Positions 44,715-54,722 of a stretch of DNA of 64,000 nt are shown here, one piece after another; position 1 is the first letter of the stretch; each line of letters begins with the position of its first letter. The position numbers and the translations under genes were made by a program. The notes beneath the pieces are model-generated. The model was not told where the DNA came from and made no database searches. It saw only the letters and a program-made list of their open reading frames with translations. This stretch comes from JBBDXA01 sp040902585 (GTDB lineage: Bacteria > Planctomycetota > Phycisphaerae > Phycisphaerales > Phycisphaeraceae). The stretch is from NCBI GenBank assembly GCA_040902585.1, contig JBBDXA010000231.1, positions 1-64,000 of the forward strand, given 5' to 3'.

Positions 44715-45800
44715 ATGGCTACACTCGTTCAAGCAATTCGCATGGCCCTGCACTACGGCGAGGAGCACCTCGGCGTGACGGATATCTTCGGCGAAGATGT
44801 CGGCCCGCCGCTGGGAGGCGTCTTCACCGCCACGCAGGGGCTTCGCACGGCTTGGAACTCACCGCTGGATGAGCGCGGCATTGTGGGCACGGCCATGGGC
44901 ATCGCCTACGCCGGCGGCCGACCCGTGTGCGAGCTTCAGTTCTGCGACTACGGATTCAACACGTTCGACCTGCTGAAGATCGCCGGCAATCAGCGCTGGG
45001 CCAGCCGCGGCAACTTCGACATGCCCATCGTGCTCATGGCGCCCAATGGCTCGGGCATCCGCGGCAGCCTGTACCACTCGCATTCGTTTGACAGTTGGGT
45101 CAGCCGGCTCGCCGGTTGGAAGATCGTCATCCCCTCGACGCCGGTGGACGCCTATGGGCTGATGCTCTCGGCCATCGCCGATCCGAACCCGGTGATGGTC
45201 CTCATCCCCAAGGCGCTGATGCGCGTACGCGGCGAAGAGTTGATTCGCGGCGAGCCGGAGGACGAGAACGAGCTGAAGGCAATGATCGACGCCCCAGTCC
45301 CCCGGAACCCCCGGAACCCCCGCAACGGCGACCGCAGCCGCTGGCAGCCGCGCTGGCCGCCAGTGGAAGACACATTCATCCCGATCGGGCGAGCGCGGCT
45401 CTTCGCCGAAGGCGACAGCGGCACGGTGATCAGTTGGGGCCGAACGCTGCCCCTGTGCCGACAGGCGGCGCGCGAGTTGAGCGAGAAAGAAGGACTCGCG
45501 TTCGACGTGATCGACCTGCGCTCGATCTTTCCCTATGACTGGGCCGCGATCAGCCGCAGCGTGATGAAGACCGGGCGCGTGCTCATCGTGAACGAAGATA
45601 CGGAGGTAACGAACTTCGGCGAGCACCTGCTGCGGCGGATTATCGACGTTCACTATTACGATCTGCTCGCCAGGCCGCTGGTGCTCATGGGGCAACACCT
45701 GCCGGGCATCGGGCTCAACCAGGTGTACGAGCGCAACACGGTGCCGCAGCAGCACCACATCAAGGCGGCGATGAAGCGGATCGCGACGGAACCGGCGTGA
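44715..45800 (+). CDS. bkdA2: Branched-chain 2-oxo acid dehydrogenase E1 beta
   Basis: 361 residues. Typical E1 beta blocks are MALHYGEEHLGVTDIFGEDVG, GTAMGIAYAGGRPVCELQF, SYDTVEL-like replaced by HSHSFDSWVSRLAGW and IDLRSIFPYDW with the C-terminal EDTEVTNFGEHL. A proline/arginine-rich insertion (PVPRNPRNPRNGDRSRWQPR, about residues 195-214) is encoded by CCCGGAACC-type tandem repeats (45296-45325) and is absent from normal E1 beta. Start ATG lies inside the preceding heptamer repeat with no recognisable Shine-Dalgarno. Confidence 0.9.
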   Translation: MATLVQAIRMALHYGEEHLGVTDIFGEDVGPPLGGVFTATQGLRTAWNSPLDERGIVGTAMGIAYAGGRPVCELQFCDYGFNTFDLLKIAGNQRWASRGNFDMPIVLMAPNGSGIRGSLYHSHSFDSWVSRLAGWKIVIPSTPVDAYGLMLSAIADPNPVMVLIPKALMRVRGEELIRGEPEDENELKAMIDAPVPRNPRNPRNGDRSRWQPRWPPVEDTFIPIGRARLFAEGDSGTVISWGRTLPLCRQAARELSEKEGLAFDVIDLRSIFPYDWAAISRSVMKTGRVLIVNEDTEVTNFGEHLLRRIIDVHYYDLLARPLVLMGQHLPGIGLNQVYERNTVPQQHHIKAAMKRIATEPA

Positions 45801-45842
45801 GAACGTGGCGTGAACGGGCAGATATGAAGTGCGAGGTCCGTG

Positions 45843-47159
45843 ATGGAATTCAAAGTTCCCGAACTCGGCGAAGGCGTTTACGAAGCGGAACTCATCGAGT
45901 GGCGCGTGAAGGTTGGCGACCGCGTAAGTCACGGCGACGTGCTGGCGGAGGTGATGACCGACAAGGCGAACATGGAGTTGCCTTCGCCGTTTGAAGGCGA
46001 GATCACCGGGCTCAGCGCCCAAGCGGGTGACATGATCAAGGTCGGGCAACAGGTGCTCAGCTACGACGCGGTGACGCAGGCCGCGCAGGCAAAGGAAGAG
46101 GATGAACCGGCGGGGCGTGAAGTTGAGGGCGCTCAAAGAGAGGAGGAGCAGGCAGGCGAAGAGCCGGTGCCGCTCCACGAGGCGACGGTTCAGCGGACCA
46201 CGTCGGAGATAACGCCTTCGAAGAGGAAGTCGATGCCGCCGTCCCGCGCAAGAACCAAAGCCTCGCCCGCCGTGCGTCACATGGCCCACGAGCTGGGCAT
46301 CGATCTGGCGCGGGTGGAAGGAACGGGGCCCGCGGGGCGCGTGCTGATCAAGGATCTCGCCGGGAAGCACGACGGAATCGCGCATGACACTGAAAGGTCA
46401 CGCGACAGACCCGCCGCCACCCTCGCTGCCTCGCTCGATCTGGGCAGCCCCGGCACGCGCATGACGCTGCGCGGCGTGCGCCGGCGCATCGCCGAGCGCA
46501 TGATCGAAGCGGTCCGAACGATCCCTCACTACAGCTACATGGATGAGTGCGACCTCACCGAGCTGGTCCGCCTGCGCGACGAACTGAGCCGCACCGATGA
46601 ATCGGGGCACCCGCGCCTGACCTACCTGCCCTTCTTCGTCAAGGCCGCCGCGCACGCCCTGCGTCAGGTGCCGCTGGTCAACGCGACGTTCGACGACGAT
46701 GCCGGCGAAGTCACGCTGCACGACCGATACGACATCGGTATCGCCACCGCCACGCCGCAGGGGCTCATCGTGCCCGTCGTGCGCGATGCGGATCGCAAGG
46801 ATGTGTTCACGCTCGCGCGGGACATCGAGCGGATGACCGCCGCCGCCCGCGCCGGCCGCGCCAAGCTCGCCGACCTTCAGCGCGGAACCTTCACGATCAC
46901 CTCCATCGGCTCGATCGGAGGACTCATGGCGACGCCGATCATCCATCGCCCGCAGGTCGCGATCATGGCGATCGGCCGCATCCAGCGAAGGCCGGTGTAC
47001 GACGACGCCGGCAACCTGCGGCCGGCGGACCTCGTCCATCTTTCATTCTCATTCGACCATCGCATTGTGGACGGCGCGATCGGCGCGGTCTTCGCCAACG
47101 CCCTCATTGATCAGCTTCGTCATCCCGCGATGCTGCTGCTGACGCCTCAGGCGGATTGA
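45843..47159 (+). CDS. bkdB: Dihydrolipoamide acyltransferase (E2)
   Basis: 438 residues. N-terminal lipoyl domain with lipoyl-lysine in EVMTDKANMELPSPFEG (K about 41), an acidic/arginine-rich linker, a peripheral subunit-binding domain (KASPAVRHMAHELGIDL, VEGTGPAGRVLIKDL) and the C-terminal catalytic domain with SFDHRIVDGAIGAVFANAL (catalytic HxxxD). It completes the E1-E2 complex; E3 must come from elsewhere. The start ATG 45843 is preferred over GTG 45840. Its stop overlaps the end of the convergent acyl-CoA dehydrogenase by 13 bp. Confidence 0.9.
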   Translation: MEFKVPELGEGVYEAELIEWRVKVGDRVSHGDVLAEVMTDKANMELPSPFEGEITGLSAQAGDMIKVGQQVLSYDAVTQAAQAKEEDEPAGREVEGAQREEEQAGEEPVPLHEATVQRTTSEITPSKRKSMPPSRARTKASPAVRHMAHELGIDLARVEGTGPAGRVLIKDLAGKHDGIAHDTERSRDRPAATLAASLDLGSPGTRMTLRGVRRRIAERMIEAVRTIPHYSYMDECDLTELVRLRDELSRTDESGHPRLTYLPFFVKAAAHALRQVPLVNATFDDDAGEVTLHDRYDIGIATATPQGLIVPVVRDADRKDVFTLARDIERMTAAARAGRAKLADLQRGTFTITSIGSIGGLMATPIIHRPQVAIMAIGRIQRRPVYDDAGNLRPADLVHLSFSFDHRIVDGAIGAVFANALIDQLRHPAMLLLTPQAD

Positions 47160-48970
47160 TCCGCCTCCGCGTCATCCAGCATCTCGTCGGCGACGGCGAT
47201 CGTCTCCTCGTCGAGATTGCGGTAGAGCGAACGGCGGCGGCGGGCGATGCGCTCCGCGGCGTGATGGCAGAACGCCTTGCCGACCAGCACCTCGCGCTTC
47301 AGCCACGGCGACAGCTCGCCCGTGCCCCCGGTGCCCGCCGCGTCCAGCAGCGCCTGGAGCCGGCTGATGATCGCAGCCGTTGCGTAGAGATCGACGACGG
47401 TCCACGTGATCCGCTGCTGAAGGAGCTGCAAGTCAAGAATACCCATCTTGTGCTTGGCCAGCAGCCGGCTCACGTCGCGCGCCAGCAGCTTGGTCATCCG
47501 CGTGAGCGTGCGCCCTTCGCCGATCAGGGCCCCGTGCAGGCCCAGCAGCGCGTTGTCATGGCCGTGGCCCACGAGCACGTCGCGCCACTCGTGCCTCAGG
47601 AACGCCGTCAGGCGCCCGAAATTGCGGACCGGATGCCGCATCGCCTTGAGCGTCTGCTCCAGCTCTTCGCCCACGCCCTTCATGCCGGTCAGCGCGATGA
47701 AGGAAGTCATCACCTCGGTCGTGCCTTCGACGATGCGGTTGATCCGCGCGTCGCGCAGGCCGCGCTCGAGTCCGTGCTCGCGCATGTAGCCTTCGCCGCC
47801 CATGATCTGCACCGCGTCGTCGAGTACGCGCCACGATGCCTCGGAGCAGAACAGCTTGCAGATCGCCGTCTCGAGCATGAGGTCCTCATCGTGACGGTCA
47901 ACGAGCCCGGCCGAGAGATAGGTCATCGCATCCATCGCATGAACGAGCTCGGCCATGCGGGCGATCTTCTTCTTCACCAGGTGAAATGCCCCGATCGGCC
48001 GGTCGAACTGCCGGCGCGTGCGGGCATGCTCGATCGCCCGCTGCATCGCGACGCGGGCACCGCCCAGGCAGCCGGCGCTGAGCGTGCAGCGGCCGTAGTT
48101 CAGCACCGTCAGCGCCACACGCAGGCCCCGGCCCAGCTCGCCCAGCACGTGATCCCGCGGCACGCGCATGTCCGTGAAGCGCAGCGTCGCCTGCCACGTG
48201 CCGCGGATGCCGCACTTGCTCCGGTTGTTGCTCACGACCTCGAACCCAGGCATGTCCGGCGTGACGATGAACGCCGTCACCTTGCTCTTGACGCTGCCGT
48301 TGTCCTGCACCGGCGTGCGCGCCATCACCGTCATCAAGCCAGCCAGCGCGCCGTTGGTGGCGTACTTCTTCTGGCCGTTGATGATCCAGTGCGAACCGTC
48401 GTCACTCAGGCGGGCCTGGGTCTGCACGTTCGCGGCGTCGGACCCGACCTCCGGCTCGCTGAGGCAGAATGCCGCGAGCGTCTTCCCGCTCGCCAGGTCG
48501 GGCAACCATTTTCTTTTCTGTTCCTCACTGCCGCTGAGCACCACCGCTTTGAGACCGATGGACTGATGCGCCCCGACAAAGACCGCCGTGGATGCACATG
48601 TCTTCGCGATGGCTTCGAGCACCCGGCAATAGGCCGTGTGGCTATACCCGCCGCCGCCGTACGCGCGCGGCACCGTCATGCCCAGCACACCGAGGGTGCC
48701 CATGCCTTCGATCACCTCCTGCGGCAACCGCTCCGTCGCGTCGATCTCGTCAGGATCCACGTGATCGCGCATAAACGCTTCGACCTTCTCGACCAGCTCG
48801 CGCGTGCGGGCCGCGTCTTCCTCGCTCGGCTTCGGATAGGGGATCACCTTCTCCCACGGGATCTGCCCGAAGAAGAGCGACCGCACGAAGCCGCGCTCTT
48901 TCCCATCGGTCTCCAACAGATCGCGGGCCTTCTCGAGCTGTTCCTGGTCTTGTTTGCGGAGGGTAACCAT
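47147..48970 (-). CDS. Acyl-CoA dehydrogenase, long (VLCAD/ACAD9-like) form
   Basis: 607 residues, paralogue of the gene at 29262. The FAD motif is CLSEPEVGSDAANVQT; catalytic Glu is in INRIVEGTTEVMTSFIAL. C-terminal extension as in the other copy. ATG 48970 follows ACAGGAGAAC; GTG 48973 is in frame. It lies next to the FadB-like gene and is probably the dehydrogenase of this beta-oxidation cluster, the other copy serving the branched-acid cluster. Confidence 0.88.
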   Translation of the reverse strand: MVTLRKQDQEQLEKARDLLETDGKERGFVRSLFFGQIPWEKVIPYPKPSEEDAARTRELVEKVEAFMRDHVDPDEIDATERLPQEVIEGMGTLGVLGMTVPRAYGGGGYSHTAYCRVLEAIAKTCASTAVFVGAHQSIGLKAVVLSGSEEQKRKWLPDLASGKTLAAFCLSEPEVGSDAANVQTQARLSDDGSHWIINGQKKYATNGALAGLMTVMARTPVQDNGSVKSKVTAFIVTPDMPGFEVVSNNRSKCGIRGTWQATLRFTDMRVPRDHVLGELGRGLRVALTVLNYGRCTLSAGCLGGARVAMQRAIEHARTRRQFDRPIGAFHLVKKKIARMAELVHAMDAMTYLSAGLVDRHDEDLMLETAICKLFCSEASWRVLDDAVQIMGGEGYMREHGLERGLRDARINRIVEGTTEVMTSFIALTGMKGVGEELEQTLKAMRHPVRNFGRLTAFLRHEWRDVLVGHGHDNALLGLHGALIGEGRTLTRMTKLLARDVSRLLAKHKMGILDLQLLQQRITWTVVDLYATAAIISRLQALLDAAGTGGTGELSPWLKREVLVGKAFCHHAAERIARRRRSLYRNLDEETIAVADEMLDDAEADQSA

Positions 48971-48990
48971 CACTGTTCTCCTGTTGGAAT

Positions 48991-51174
48991 TCAGGCGTGT
49001 TGCTTCCGCGACGCGCCGGCGGATGAAGACTGCGCATCGGATGCGCCATCCGCGGCGAGTGACTGCATCGGCTGTCCTGCCTCGGCGGCGCGGCGCAAGG
49101 CGTCGGTCGGGGTGAAGCGCGGATCGACCTGCGCGGCAAGCTCATCGAGTTGACGCACGATTTCGCTGAGGCCAACAGTCTCGGCGTGATGCACGAGCCC
49201 GCCGCGGAACGGTGCCAGGCCCAGCCCCAGCACCGTCGCCAGGTCGATCGTCTCGGTCGAGTTCGTGATGCCTTCGGTCAGCACGCGCGAGGCTTCGTTG
49301 ATCATGGGCAGCACGAGCCGGCGCGGGATCGCCTCCTCGCTCACGTCGCTGTCGCCCTTGCCTTCGCGAAGGAGCGCGAGCAGCTTCGTGTTAACGCGCG
49401 GCTTGCTGCCCTTCCGTCGCCCGTAGCAATAGAACCCCGCGCCCGACTTCTTGCCGAGCATCTTCTTCTCGACGGCCTTCGTCAGGCCCGGCGGCGCGGT
49501 GATCGGGCGGTCGATGCGATCCACGGCCGATGTGAAGATCGCCGCGGCGATGTCGAGGCCGACTTCGTCGAGCAGCTCGAACGGACCCATCGGCGCGCCC
49601 CACTTTTTCATTGCCTCGTCCACGCGCTGGATCGGCGCGCCGCCGGCCGCCAGCGTCATCGCCTCGGCCAGGTACGGGAACAGCACGCGGTTGACGAGGA
49701 AGCCCGGCCCGTCGCGCACGAGCACGGGCGTCTTGCCGAGCCGCTGCGCCAGGTCCGCGGCCGTCGCCAGCGCGTGGTCGTCGCTCTGCGGTGTGCGGAT
49801 CACTTCGACCAGCGGCATCTTCCGCACGGGGTTGAAAAAGTGCAGGCCGACGACCCGGCCCGGCCGCGCGGTGCCGTTGGCCAGGGCCGTGACGCTGAGC
49901 GAGCTCGTGTTCGTCGCCAGCACCGTGTCGTTTCGCGTCAGGCGATCGAGCTTCGCAAAAACGTCACGCTTCACTTCCATGTTCTCCGCCACCGCTTCGA
50001 TGACGATGTCGGCCAGCTTCAGGCCCGTCCAGTCCGTGGCCGGCGCGAGCAGGCGCATCGCGTGCGCCATCTGAAGCGGGCTGATGCGCTTGGCGCGCAG
50101 GTCATCCTTGAGCATCGCGTCGATGCGCTGCAACGCGGCGGAGGCGGCCTCGTCGTTCACCTCGATCAGGCGCACGGGGATCCCAGCGCGAATAAGCGCG
50201 TGGGCGATGCCCGCGCCCATCGTGCCGCCGCCGATGACCGCCGCGTGATGCACCGGCGAAGAATCGGCAGCCAGCGCCTGCTTCAGGACGCGCTTGGCGT
50301 TCTGCTTCACAAAGAAAATCCGCATGAGATTGCGACAGGCATCGGTCTGCGCCAGCGCGACGAGGCTGTCGCGCTCGGCGCGCAGGCCGGCATCGAAGCC
50401 TTCGTCAAAGCCGGTGCGAACGGTATCGATCAGCTTGTCGGCGGCCGGGTAGTTGCCGTGGGTCTTCTCAAGGGTTTGACGCTGCGCGGCCCGCAGCACC
50501 CATCGGCGCAGCAGGCTGGTCTTGAGGATGATGCGTTCCATTCGCGGCAGCCGATGCAACGGCGGCGTGGTGCGGAGCAGGCGTTTGGCCGCGGCGAGCA
50601 GCGCCTCGGGCCGCACGACTTCATCGATCACGCCCAGTTTCAGCGCCCTGCGCGGTGCCAGCGCCTTGCCCGCCAGGAGCAGTGGCAGCGCGGGGCGCAG
50701 GCCGATGAGCCTTGGCAGGCGCGTGGTGCCGCCCCACGCGGGGAGGATGCCGAGCTTGATCTCCGGCAGCCCGATCTGGATTGCGCCTTCGTCGGCCGCG
50801 ACGCGATATCGGCACGCCAGCGCCAGCTCCAGCCCGCCGCCGAGGCACGTGCCGTTGATCGCCGCGACCGTCGGCATCGGCAGCTTCGCGATACGGTCGA
50901 AGAGCTTCTGCCCGCGCTGGAGAAATGCTTCGGTCTGCTCGCCATCCATTTCCTTCAGGGCGAAGAGATCGGCCCCCGTGATGAACACGCCGGGCTTGGC
51001 GGAGGCGAAGATAATCCCCGCAGGTCGGGGCGCGAGCGCTTCCCATCCGATCACGAGAGCCTCGAGTTCGTCCAGCGTCGTCGGCGAGATCGTGTTCACC
51101 GACTTGCCGCGTTGATCGAAGAAGACGGTCACCAGGCGGTCGTCGCATTCGTGAATCCGGAGCGTTGATTGCAT
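48991..51174 (-). CDS. fadB: Fatty acid oxidation complex alpha subunit
   Basis: 727 residues. N-terminal crotonase domain: GGGLELALACRYRVAADEG (catalytic Glu), PEIKLGILPAWGGTTRLP with the second Glu; then 3-hydroxyacyl-CoA dehydrogenase with NAD motif GGGTMGAGIAHAL (starting about residue 315), TSSLSVTALA and GLHFFNPVRKMPLVEVI. It hydrates and dehydrogenates enoyl-CoAs in fatty-acid oxidation; fadB and fadJ cannot be distinguished. Start ATG 51174 follows GGAGCCCAAGC. The partner thiolase gene is 83 bp upstream. Confidence 0.9.
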   Translation of the reverse strand: MQSTLRIHECDDRLVTVFFDQRGKSVNTISPTTLDELEALVIGWEALAPRPAGIIFASAKPGVFITGADLFALKEMDGEQTEAFLQRGQKLFDRIAKLPMPTVAAINGTCLGGGLELALACRYRVAADEGAIQIGLPEIKLGILPAWGGTTRLPRLIGLRPALPLLLAGKALAPRRALKLGVIDEVVRPEALLAAAKRLLRTTPPLHRLPRMERIILKTSLLRRWVLRAAQRQTLEKTHGNYPAADKLIDTVRTGFDEGFDAGLRAERDSLVALAQTDACRNLMRIFFVKQNAKRVLKQALAADSSPVHHAAVIGGGTMGAGIAHALIRAGIPVRLIEVNDEAASAALQRIDAMLKDDLRAKRISPLQMAHAMRLLAPATDWTGLKLADIVIEAVAENMEVKRDVFAKLDRLTRNDTVLATNTSSLSVTALANGTARPGRVVGLHFFNPVRKMPLVEVIRTPQSDDHALATAADLAQRLGKTPVLVRDGPGFLVNRVLFPYLAEAMTLAAGGAPIQRVDEAMKKWGAPMGPFELLDEVGLDIAAAIFTSAVDRIDRPITAPPGLTKAVEKKMLGKKSGAGFYCYGRRKGSKPRVNTKLLALLREGKGDSDVSEEAIPRRLVLPMINEASRVLTEGITNSTETIDLATVLGLGLAPFRGGLVHHAETVGLSEIVRQLDELAAQVDPRFTPTDALRRAAEAGQPMQSLAADGASDAQSSSAGASRKQHA

Positions 51175-51257
51175 GCTTGGGCTCCTTTACGCAAACGCAT
51201 CGAATCGCTTCGTGCCATACTTCTCAAAGCACAAGCACGGCACGAGGGGCAACAGGG

Positions 51258-52562
51258 TCACGGCCGTTGCAGCAGCATGGCCGCGCCCTGTCCGCCTCCG
51301 ACGCACAGCGCGGCGATGCCGTACTCCACGTCCCGCCGCGCCATCTCGTGCAGCAGGTTGAGCACGAGGCGCGCCCCGCTGGCACCGACGGGGTGTCCCA
51401 GCGCGATCGCGCCGCCGTTGACGTTCAGCTTCGCCGGATCAAGCTCGCCCACCGCGCTGCCGCGGCCGAGCCGGCTGCGGGCAAAGTCATCGCTCGCCAG
51501 CGCCTTGAGGCACGCCAGCACCTGAGCGGCGAACGCTTCGTTGATCTCGAACAGCCCGATCTGATCCAGCCGCATGCCGGTCTTCTGAAGAAGCTGATCG
51601 ATTGCATAGACCGGCCCCAGTCCCATGCGCGCCGGGTCGAGCGCTGCCGTCGCATAGCCGCGCACGTAGCCGAGCACGTTCATGCCCTCGGCCCGCGCGA
51701 GCTGGCTTTCCATCACGAGCAGCACCGCCGCCCCGTCAGTCACCTGGCACGCATTGCCGACAGTGACGGTGCCGTCGCGGCGATCGAAGTACGGTTTAAG
51801 CTTCGCCAGCGCTTCGTGCGACTGATCCGGGCGCGGACCGATGTCGCGTGGAACGGGAACATACTTCGGCGGAACGAACGCGGTCGTGACCTGCGTATCA
51901 AGCCTGCCTTCTTCCATCGCGTTACTGGCTTTGCGGTGCGAGTGCAGGGCGTAATCATCCTGCTGGCGGCGCGAGATGTCGAATTCGCTGGCGAGAATCT
52001 CGGCGGTCTTACCCATGATCAGGCCGCAGGTCGGATCGGTCAGGCCCATCTGGAGCGCGGGCATGGGGCGGAAGTGCCGCGGCCGCAGCTTCGCCGCAGC
52101 CAGGACTTTTCGCATCAAGGATTTGGCCCGCGCGAGCCGGCCCATCGCGCCCAGCGCCTCCTGCGGAAACAGGAGCGGGATCGTGCTCATCGACTCGGCA
52201 CCGCCGGCGAGCAGGGCCCGCGCCTGTGCTGACTCGATGCGCGAGGCCGCGTACGCCACAGCTTCCATGCCCGACGCGCAGTTGCGCTGCACGGTGATCG
52301 CCGGCACTTGTTTCGGCACGCCGGCGTACAGGGCGGCGACGCGCGCGGGATTCGTCGCGTCGGCCGGCATCACCACGTTGCCGAGCACGACCTCGTCCAG
52401 CCGGCTCGCCGGCCACGACTGCTGGTACAGCGTCTCGCGCATCGCCAGCGCCGCCAGATCGCACACATGCACGTCCTTCAGCGCGTCGCCGGCCTTTACG
52501 AACGGCGTGCGCAGTCCGCCGGTGATCGCCACCTTCCCGTTCTTGGTCGCCCATGCCACCAT
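51258..52562 (-). CDS. fadI: Acetyl-CoA C-acyltransferase (3-ketoacyl-CoA thiolase)
   Basis: 434 residues. Active-site Cys in VQRNCASGMEAV, His in GGAIALGHPVGASG and Cys in ALCVGGGQGAAM. Slightly long for FadA and more like FadI, which fits its placing beside the FadB/J-like protein. AAGGAGCTCATC lies just before ATG 52562. It is transcribed after the acyl-CoA ligase gene, 28 bp apart. Confidence 0.88.
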   Translation of the reverse strand: MVAWATKNGKVAITGGLRTPFVKAGDALKDVHVCDLAALAMRETLYQQSWPASRLDEVVLGNVVMPADATNPARVAALYAGVPKQVPAITVQRNCASGMEAVAYAASRIESAQARALLAGGAESMSTIPLLFPQEALGAMGRLARAKSLMRKVLAAAKLRPRHFRPMPALQMGLTDPTCGLIMGKTAEILASEFDISRRQQDDYALHSHRKASNAMEEGRLDTQVTTAFVPPKYVPVPRDIGPRPDQSHEALAKLKPYFDRRDGTVTVGNACQVTDGAAVLLVMESQLARAEGMNVLGYVRGYATAALDPARMGLGPVYAIDQLLQKTGMRLDQIGLFEINEAFAAQVLACLKALASDDFARSRLGRGSAVGELDPAKLNVNGGAIALGHPVGASGARLVLNLLHEMARRDVEYGIAALCVGGGQGAAMLLQRP

Positions 52563-52590
52563 GATGAGCTCCTTTCAGCGCGGTGATGCG

Positions 52591-54444
52591 TCAGGTGCCG
52601 GGGTCATCTTTCACGTCTGTCTCGTCCGCCTTTTCCGCCTTACCCGCCTCGTGGGCCTGCTCCTGCTCCCGCGGCGTTTGCAAGCGATAGCGCTGGAGCT
52701 TGCCCAGGGCCGTGCGCGGCAGCTCGCCGGCGATCTCGAACACGGACGGCACTTCGTACGCCGCCAGGTGCTGTCGGCAATAGGCTTTCAGCTCGGCGTC
52801 CGTTGTGCCGTTGGGTTTGCTGCCCGGCTTGGGCAGTACGATTGCAACCACGGATTCGGTGTACACCGGATCGGGTCGGCCGACGACGGCGACATCGGCG
52901 ACCATGGGATGCTGCCGGAGCAACGCTTCGACCTTGGCCGGCCAGACCTTCATGCCGCCGTGATTGATCATGTCCTTGAGGCGGTCGACGATGTGAAAGA
53001 AGCCGTGGTCATCGACATGCGCGACATCCCCGGTGCGCAGCCACTTCGTGCCCTGCTCATCGGTGACCAGCGCGCGGTTCGCTTCGTCCACATCGCCGAA
53101 GTAACCGCTGAAGACCTGGGGACCTGCGATCCACAACTCGCCGGCTTCACCCGACGGCGCATCCTTCTGCGGGTCATTCAGGTCGGCGATGCGCGCGCGT
53201 GTGTCGGGAAGCGGCAGACCGATCGAACCTTCGCGGGGAGCGGCAACCGGATTCAGGTGCGTCCCGGGTGAGGCCTCGGTCAGGCCGTAGCCTTCGACGA
53301 TTCGGCTGTTGACCAGGCGTTCGTAACGCTGCGCCGTCACAGGCGCGAGCGGCGCGGCACCGCTGGTGACGCAGGCCTGACGCAATGATTCAATCGCTGA
53401 TGGATTCGGATGCCGTTCCAGTTCGTCGCATAACGCTTCGAACACGGCGGGCACCAGCGGAATGATGGCGGGGCGGAATCGCGTGATGAGATCCAGCAGC
53501 GTCGCCAATTCAAAACGCGTCATCGGGAGCGTCATGGTCGCCGTGAGGACCGGCGCGATGACGCCCGTCATGAGGCCGTAAACATGAAACATCGGCAGCA
53601 TCGACAGCGTCGCGCCCTGTCCCTGCTGGAGGCCGACCCAGGCGGCAAGCTGCGTGGCATTGGTGAGCAGGTTGCGGTGCGAGAGCTGGGCGATCTTGAG
53701 CCGGCCGCTCGTTCCGCCAGTGGGCTGAAGCACGGCGACATCATCCGGCTCGGCGCGGCAGGGCAAGACCTCGGGTGCGCCATGGAGCAGTTCGTCCCAG
53801 GTGAATGGACAATTCGGCGTCGCCAGTTGCTGCCGGATTTGCCATCGCTTGAACCAGTAGCCCATGCGTCGCAGCACCGGCTGGTATTCCTGTAGCGAAA
53901 CCCAGAGCCAGCGACGTGAATCGCCGGGGGCGTTCGCCGCGTCGATCCTTGCGGCAAGCAGATCAAGGGCAACGACCAGTCGCGGCCGCGTCATGCCGAT
54001 CAGCCGATTCAAATCATCGGCACCCAGCACCGGCCCGGCATTGACGGCAACCGCCCCGATCGTTTGCACCGCCAGAAACGTAATGACAAACTCCGGACAG
54101 TTGGGCAGCAGCAGCGCCACGCGATCCCCTTGCCGCACGCCCATGCGGCTCAGGCCGCCGGCCACGCGATGAACCTGATCGACAAGCTCGTCGTAGGTCC
54201 ACGCCGCGTCCGCATAGGCCATCGCCGGCGCATCGCCGAAGCGCTCGGCGCTCTGGTCCAGAATCCTTCCGAGCGTGGTCGATGGGTAGTGAAGTGAAAT
54301 GGGCAGGCGGAGCCGTCTGTAGATCGCTTGATGATCGTGCCGTTCTCCGGCGTCCGGCAATTCAGCGTCGATGCTCTTGGGCGAATGCCCGTCGTCCAGC
54401 GAACGACGTCGCCAAGGATTCATATTGTTCAGGGCGAGTCTCAT
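52591..54444 (-). CDS. fadD: Long-chain fatty acid-CoA ligase (FadD-like)
   Basis: 617 residues of the AMP-forming ligase family. P-loop in LQPTGGTSGRLKIAQLSH, A5 in EGYGLTEASPGTHLNP, A7-A8 in FFHIVDRLKDMINHGGMKVWP and the catalytic Lys in LPRTALGKLQRY. A hydrophilic, charged C-terminal tail (KAEKADETDVKDD) is unusual. It activates fatty acids for the adjacent beta-oxidation genes. ATG 54444 chosen; an in-frame ATG at 54423 could be the real one. Direction suggests an operon ligase-thiolase-fadB-dehydrogenase. Confidence 0.88.
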   Translation of the reverse strand: MRLALNNMNPWRRRSLDDGHSPKSIDAELPDAGERHDHQAIYRRLRLPISLHYPSTTLGRILDQSAERFGDAPAMAYADAAWTYDELVDQVHRVAGGLSRMGVRQGDRVALLLPNCPEFVITFLAVQTIGAVAVNAGPVLGADDLNRLIGMTRPRLVVALDLLAARIDAANAPGDSRRWLWVSLQEYQPVLRRMGYWFKRWQIRQQLATPNCPFTWDELLHGAPEVLPCRAEPDDVAVLQPTGGTSGRLKIAQLSHRNLLTNATQLAAWVGLQQGQGATLSMLPMFHVYGLMTGVIAPVLTATMTLPMTRFELATLLDLITRFRPAIIPLVPAVFEALCDELERHPNPSAIESLRQACVTSGAAPLAPVTAQRYERLVNSRIVEGYGLTEASPGTHLNPVAAPREGSIGLPLPDTRARIADLNDPQKDAPSGEAGELWIAGPQVFSGYFGDVDEANRALVTDEQGTKWLRTGDVAHVDDHGFFHIVDRLKDMINHGGMKVWPAKVEALLRQHPMVADVAVVGRPDPVYTESVVAIVLPKPGSKPNGTTDAELKAYCRQHLAAYEVPSVFEIAGELPRTALGKLQRYRLQTPREQEQAHEAGKAEKADETDVKDDPGT

Positions 54445-54722
54445 GTCAAAACCATTCGACCCCGCTCCCGACAGGCGTTGAACACGCGGCGAACTTCGCC
54501 GGCCTATGTGAAAGTCACTGCCGAACTCCGATCCGGTGTTTTCAACTGAATGATTCTATGCCCCGCGACATGCCCGGGATTAAATGCGCTGCAATTTCCC
54601 GCCTAACCAACGATCAAAGCCGACAGGCACAGCGATGCAATCCTGCTATCCGATCGGAATTTGTCGCTCATGCCATGCTGGACTGTTTCATTCGTGCCGC
54701 TGCGAGGCCGACTCAACTGCGG

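Noticed and set aside
44859..46385. Long minus-strand frame of 508 codons
   Set aside because: Antisense to E1 beta and E2, whose motifs are unmistakable on the plus strand.
47156..49153. Long plus-strand frame of 665 codons
   Set aside because: It lies antisense to the acyl-CoA dehydrogenase and FadB-like genes and has the His/Arg/Asp-rich composition typical of a mirror frame in GC-rich DNA.
49150..51168. Long plus-strand frame of 672 codons
   Set aside because: Antisense shadow of the FadB-like gene; no recognisable domain.
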